This document shows positions 62,537 through 64,000 of a stretch of DNA of 64,000 nt, piece after piece. Each line of letters starts with the position of its first letter. The stretch's first letter is position 1. The notes under the pieces are model-generated. The model was not told where the DNA came from and ran no database searches. It saw only the letters and a list, made by a program, of their open reading frames with translations. The translations under genes and the position numbers were made by a program. The stretch covers positions 1-64,000 of the forward strand of contig QBYM01000006.1 in assembly GCA_003282825.1 (NCBI GenBank), in the 5' to 3' direction. Source of the DNA: Pelagibacteraceae bacterium AG-325-J17. Lineage in GTDB: Bacteria > Pseudomonadota > Alphaproteobacteria > Pelagibacterales > Pelagibacteraceae.

Positions 62537-63027
62537 CTAATTTGGATTTTTGTTTTTTTATTAATCAACTTTATCATTATCAAAAAATCTTTTTTTTTTA
62601 ATCCGATGCATCCGGCTGTCGCTTTGTAATCGTTCGTTAAGTGAATAAAAATACAACTCCCTTTAAATTTAATAGGCTTAAAATAATTGTATTTTATTGG
62701 AATTATTAAATCATATTTATGATCTTTTCTGCAAAGTTTCTCACATTTAGCTCCTTTGTTCATAAAGACTAATTTGTTGTAATTTTTTTGATTTAACGGA
62801 TCATCGCACCAACCCATTTTTTTTTTAATTTTTATACATTTTAGTTTAGTTGGTGGTTTTTTTATTCTATCTGATCTGTAATATAGGTTTTCAATTGAAA
62901 AACGACCAATAGGTGTTTTTTTATCACCTTCTCTCTTTTTTTTACTTAGACCATTTTTGCCAATACAACATTTAAACGTGAAATCATCAACTTGAAGTCT
63001 ATATTTATTTTTTAAGTAAATTGTCAT
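62533..63027 (-). CDS. L,D-transpeptidase family protein (YkuD domain)
   Basis: CIGKNGLSKKKREGDKKTPIGRF; CIFIHLTNDYKATAGCIGLKKKDF. Confidence 0.92.
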   Translation of the reverse strand: MTIYLKNKYRLQVDDFTFKCCIGKNGLSKKKREGDKKTPIGRFSIENLYYRSDRIKKPPTKLKCIKIKKKMGWCDDPLNQKNYNKLVFMNKGAKCEKLCRKDHKYDLIIPIKYNYFKPIKFKGSCIFIHLTNDYKATAGCIGLKKKDFLIMIKLINKKTKIQIS

Positions 63028-63040
63028 AATCTATCCATAT

Positions 63041-63607
63041 ATGAATAACCAAAAATTAATTATTTATGAATTTGATGGATTATATAAGATTTTAATTGAA
63101 ATCAATAACGATGTAAATCTTATCATTAAAAAGGCCTCTAAAAATGATATTTCAGATTTTATTTCTCAAACAAATACTTTGATTTTGACAAAAAAAAAAA
63201 TTTCTAACTTTGATAATCAAATTATTTTTAATGGTTTTCCTGTTTCTATTTCAAAGTTGTTGGAACAAATAAATACTCAGTTTTTAAAAATAAATTTCAA
63301 TAAGCAATCTGATGTTATGATTGGCTCATATAAATTTAATTTAAATTCTAGAGAAATGTCTCAATCAGATCTTAAATTAAAACTCACTGAAAAAGAGATT
63401 AATTCAATTGTTTACTTATTTAATTCTAAAGATATTGTTAAAATTGATGAATTACAATCTAAGGTTTGGGGTTATCAGCCTGAATTAGAAACTCATACTG
63501 TAGAAACTCACATTTATAGATTAAGAAAAAAAATATCACAAAAATTTAACGATGAGAATTTTATATTAACTAATAAAAATGGTTATGAAATTGTTAAAAA
63601 AAAATAA
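63041..63607 (+). CDS. Winged-helix (OmpR/PhoB C-terminal type) transcriptional regulator
   Basis: LKLTEKEINSIVYLFN...VDELQSKVWGYQ-type pattern, HTVETHIYRLRKKI, NGYEIVK. Confidence 0.9.
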   Translation: MNNQKLIIYEFDGLYKILIEINNDVNLIIKKASKNDISDFISQTNTLILTKKKISNFDNQIIFNGFPVSISKLLEQINTQFLKINFNKQSDVMIGSYKFNLNSREMSQSDLKLKLTEKEINSIVYLFNSKDIVKIDELQSKVWGYQPELETHTVETHIYRLRKKISQKFNDENFILTNKNGYEIVKKK

Positions 63608-63704
63608 ATTTGCTAAAGAACTTTTTACAAAAAAATATAAACCTAGAATTATAAAACCAAAAAAAGGAAAAGGAAGTTTCAAAAGAAAAAAAATTAAAGT
63701 CTAG
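63579..63704 (+). CDS. ArfA-like alternative ribosome-rescue factor (not in supplied ORF track)
   Basis: ORF MVMKLLKKNKFAKELFTKKYKPRIIKPKKGKGSFKRKKIKV*; the KPKKGKGSFKRK block resembles E. coli ArfA [21 protein letters not shown]. Confidence 0.78.
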   Translation: MVMKLLKKNKFAKELFTKKYKPRIIKPKKGKGSFKRKKIKV

Positions 63705-64000
63705 CTCCAATTTGTTGGATTATTTTTGATGACATTTCAGTACCCTTTTCAAGACATTTTTTGATTGATAGTTTATTTATGTACCCGTGCAGAAACCCAG
63801 CAGCAAAAAGATCACCAGCACCTGTAAGGTCCACTATTTTTAGATTTTTATGAATATCAATTTCAAAAACTTCTTCACCATTCACAGCAATTGCTCCTTT
63901 TTCACCCCTAGTAACAACAACTAGTTTATTAAGTTGTTTTGAAAAATTAATAACTTCATGAAAATTTTTTGCTTTAATCAAAGATGTAATTTCTTGCTCA
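63694..64000 (-). CDS. PfkB-family carbohydrate/adenosine kinase (runs off window end)
   Basis: VVVTRGEKGAIAVNGEEVFEI; DLTGAGDLFAAGFLHGYINK; reading frame open to 64000. Confidence 0.92.
   Translation of the reverse strand, partial: EQEITSLIKAKNFHEVINFSKQLNKLVVVTRGEKGAIAVNGEEVFEIDIHKNLKIVDLTGAGDLFAAGFLHGYINKLSIKKCLEKGTEMSSKIIQQIGARL

Overview
The window is a contiguous chromosomal segment of an AT-rich, very compact alphaproteobacterium. Gene content and style match SAR11 / Candidatus Pelagibacter. It holds about 65 protein genes, many with start/stop overlaps, and one tRNA-Gly(GCC). No transposons, prophage or CRISPR arrays were seen. Main blocks are: aldo/keto reductase, IalB and argG; a photolyase-rich stretch; folD, mscS, hemDC and tsaD; acs with a DUF4212/Na+:solute symporter; rpe and purH; ftsK and lolA; hisBHAFE; hslVU; the conserved alphaproteobacterial origin neighbourhood (timA, fxsA, secB, dnaQ, coaE, aroE, maf, ppsR, then hemE, hemH, hemJ, rho, mnmE, mnmG, rsmG, parAB); leuS; a porin; and a terminal block (sulfotransferase, TMP-synthase-like, yggS, L,D-transpeptidase, winged-helix regulator). 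The strongest observations are: (1) a 41-aa ArfA-like ribosome-rescue ORF missing from the ORF track (63579-63704); (2) a 42-aa DUF2256 zinc-finger ORF, also missing, overlapping the stop of a PhrB-type photolyase (8624-8752); (3) a photolyase-like protein that seems to carry its FAD domain first and a Rossmann-like domain second; (4) a PhrB-type photolyase lacking the CxxC part of the usual Fe-S ligand set; (5) a putative oriC between ppsR and hemE; (6) a near-perfect parS inside rsmG; (7) an acetyl-CoA synthetase with a roughly 50-aa polybasic N-terminal extension; (8) an EF-hand loop in a Na+:solute symporter. All family calls come from reading motifs by eye; no database search was run.
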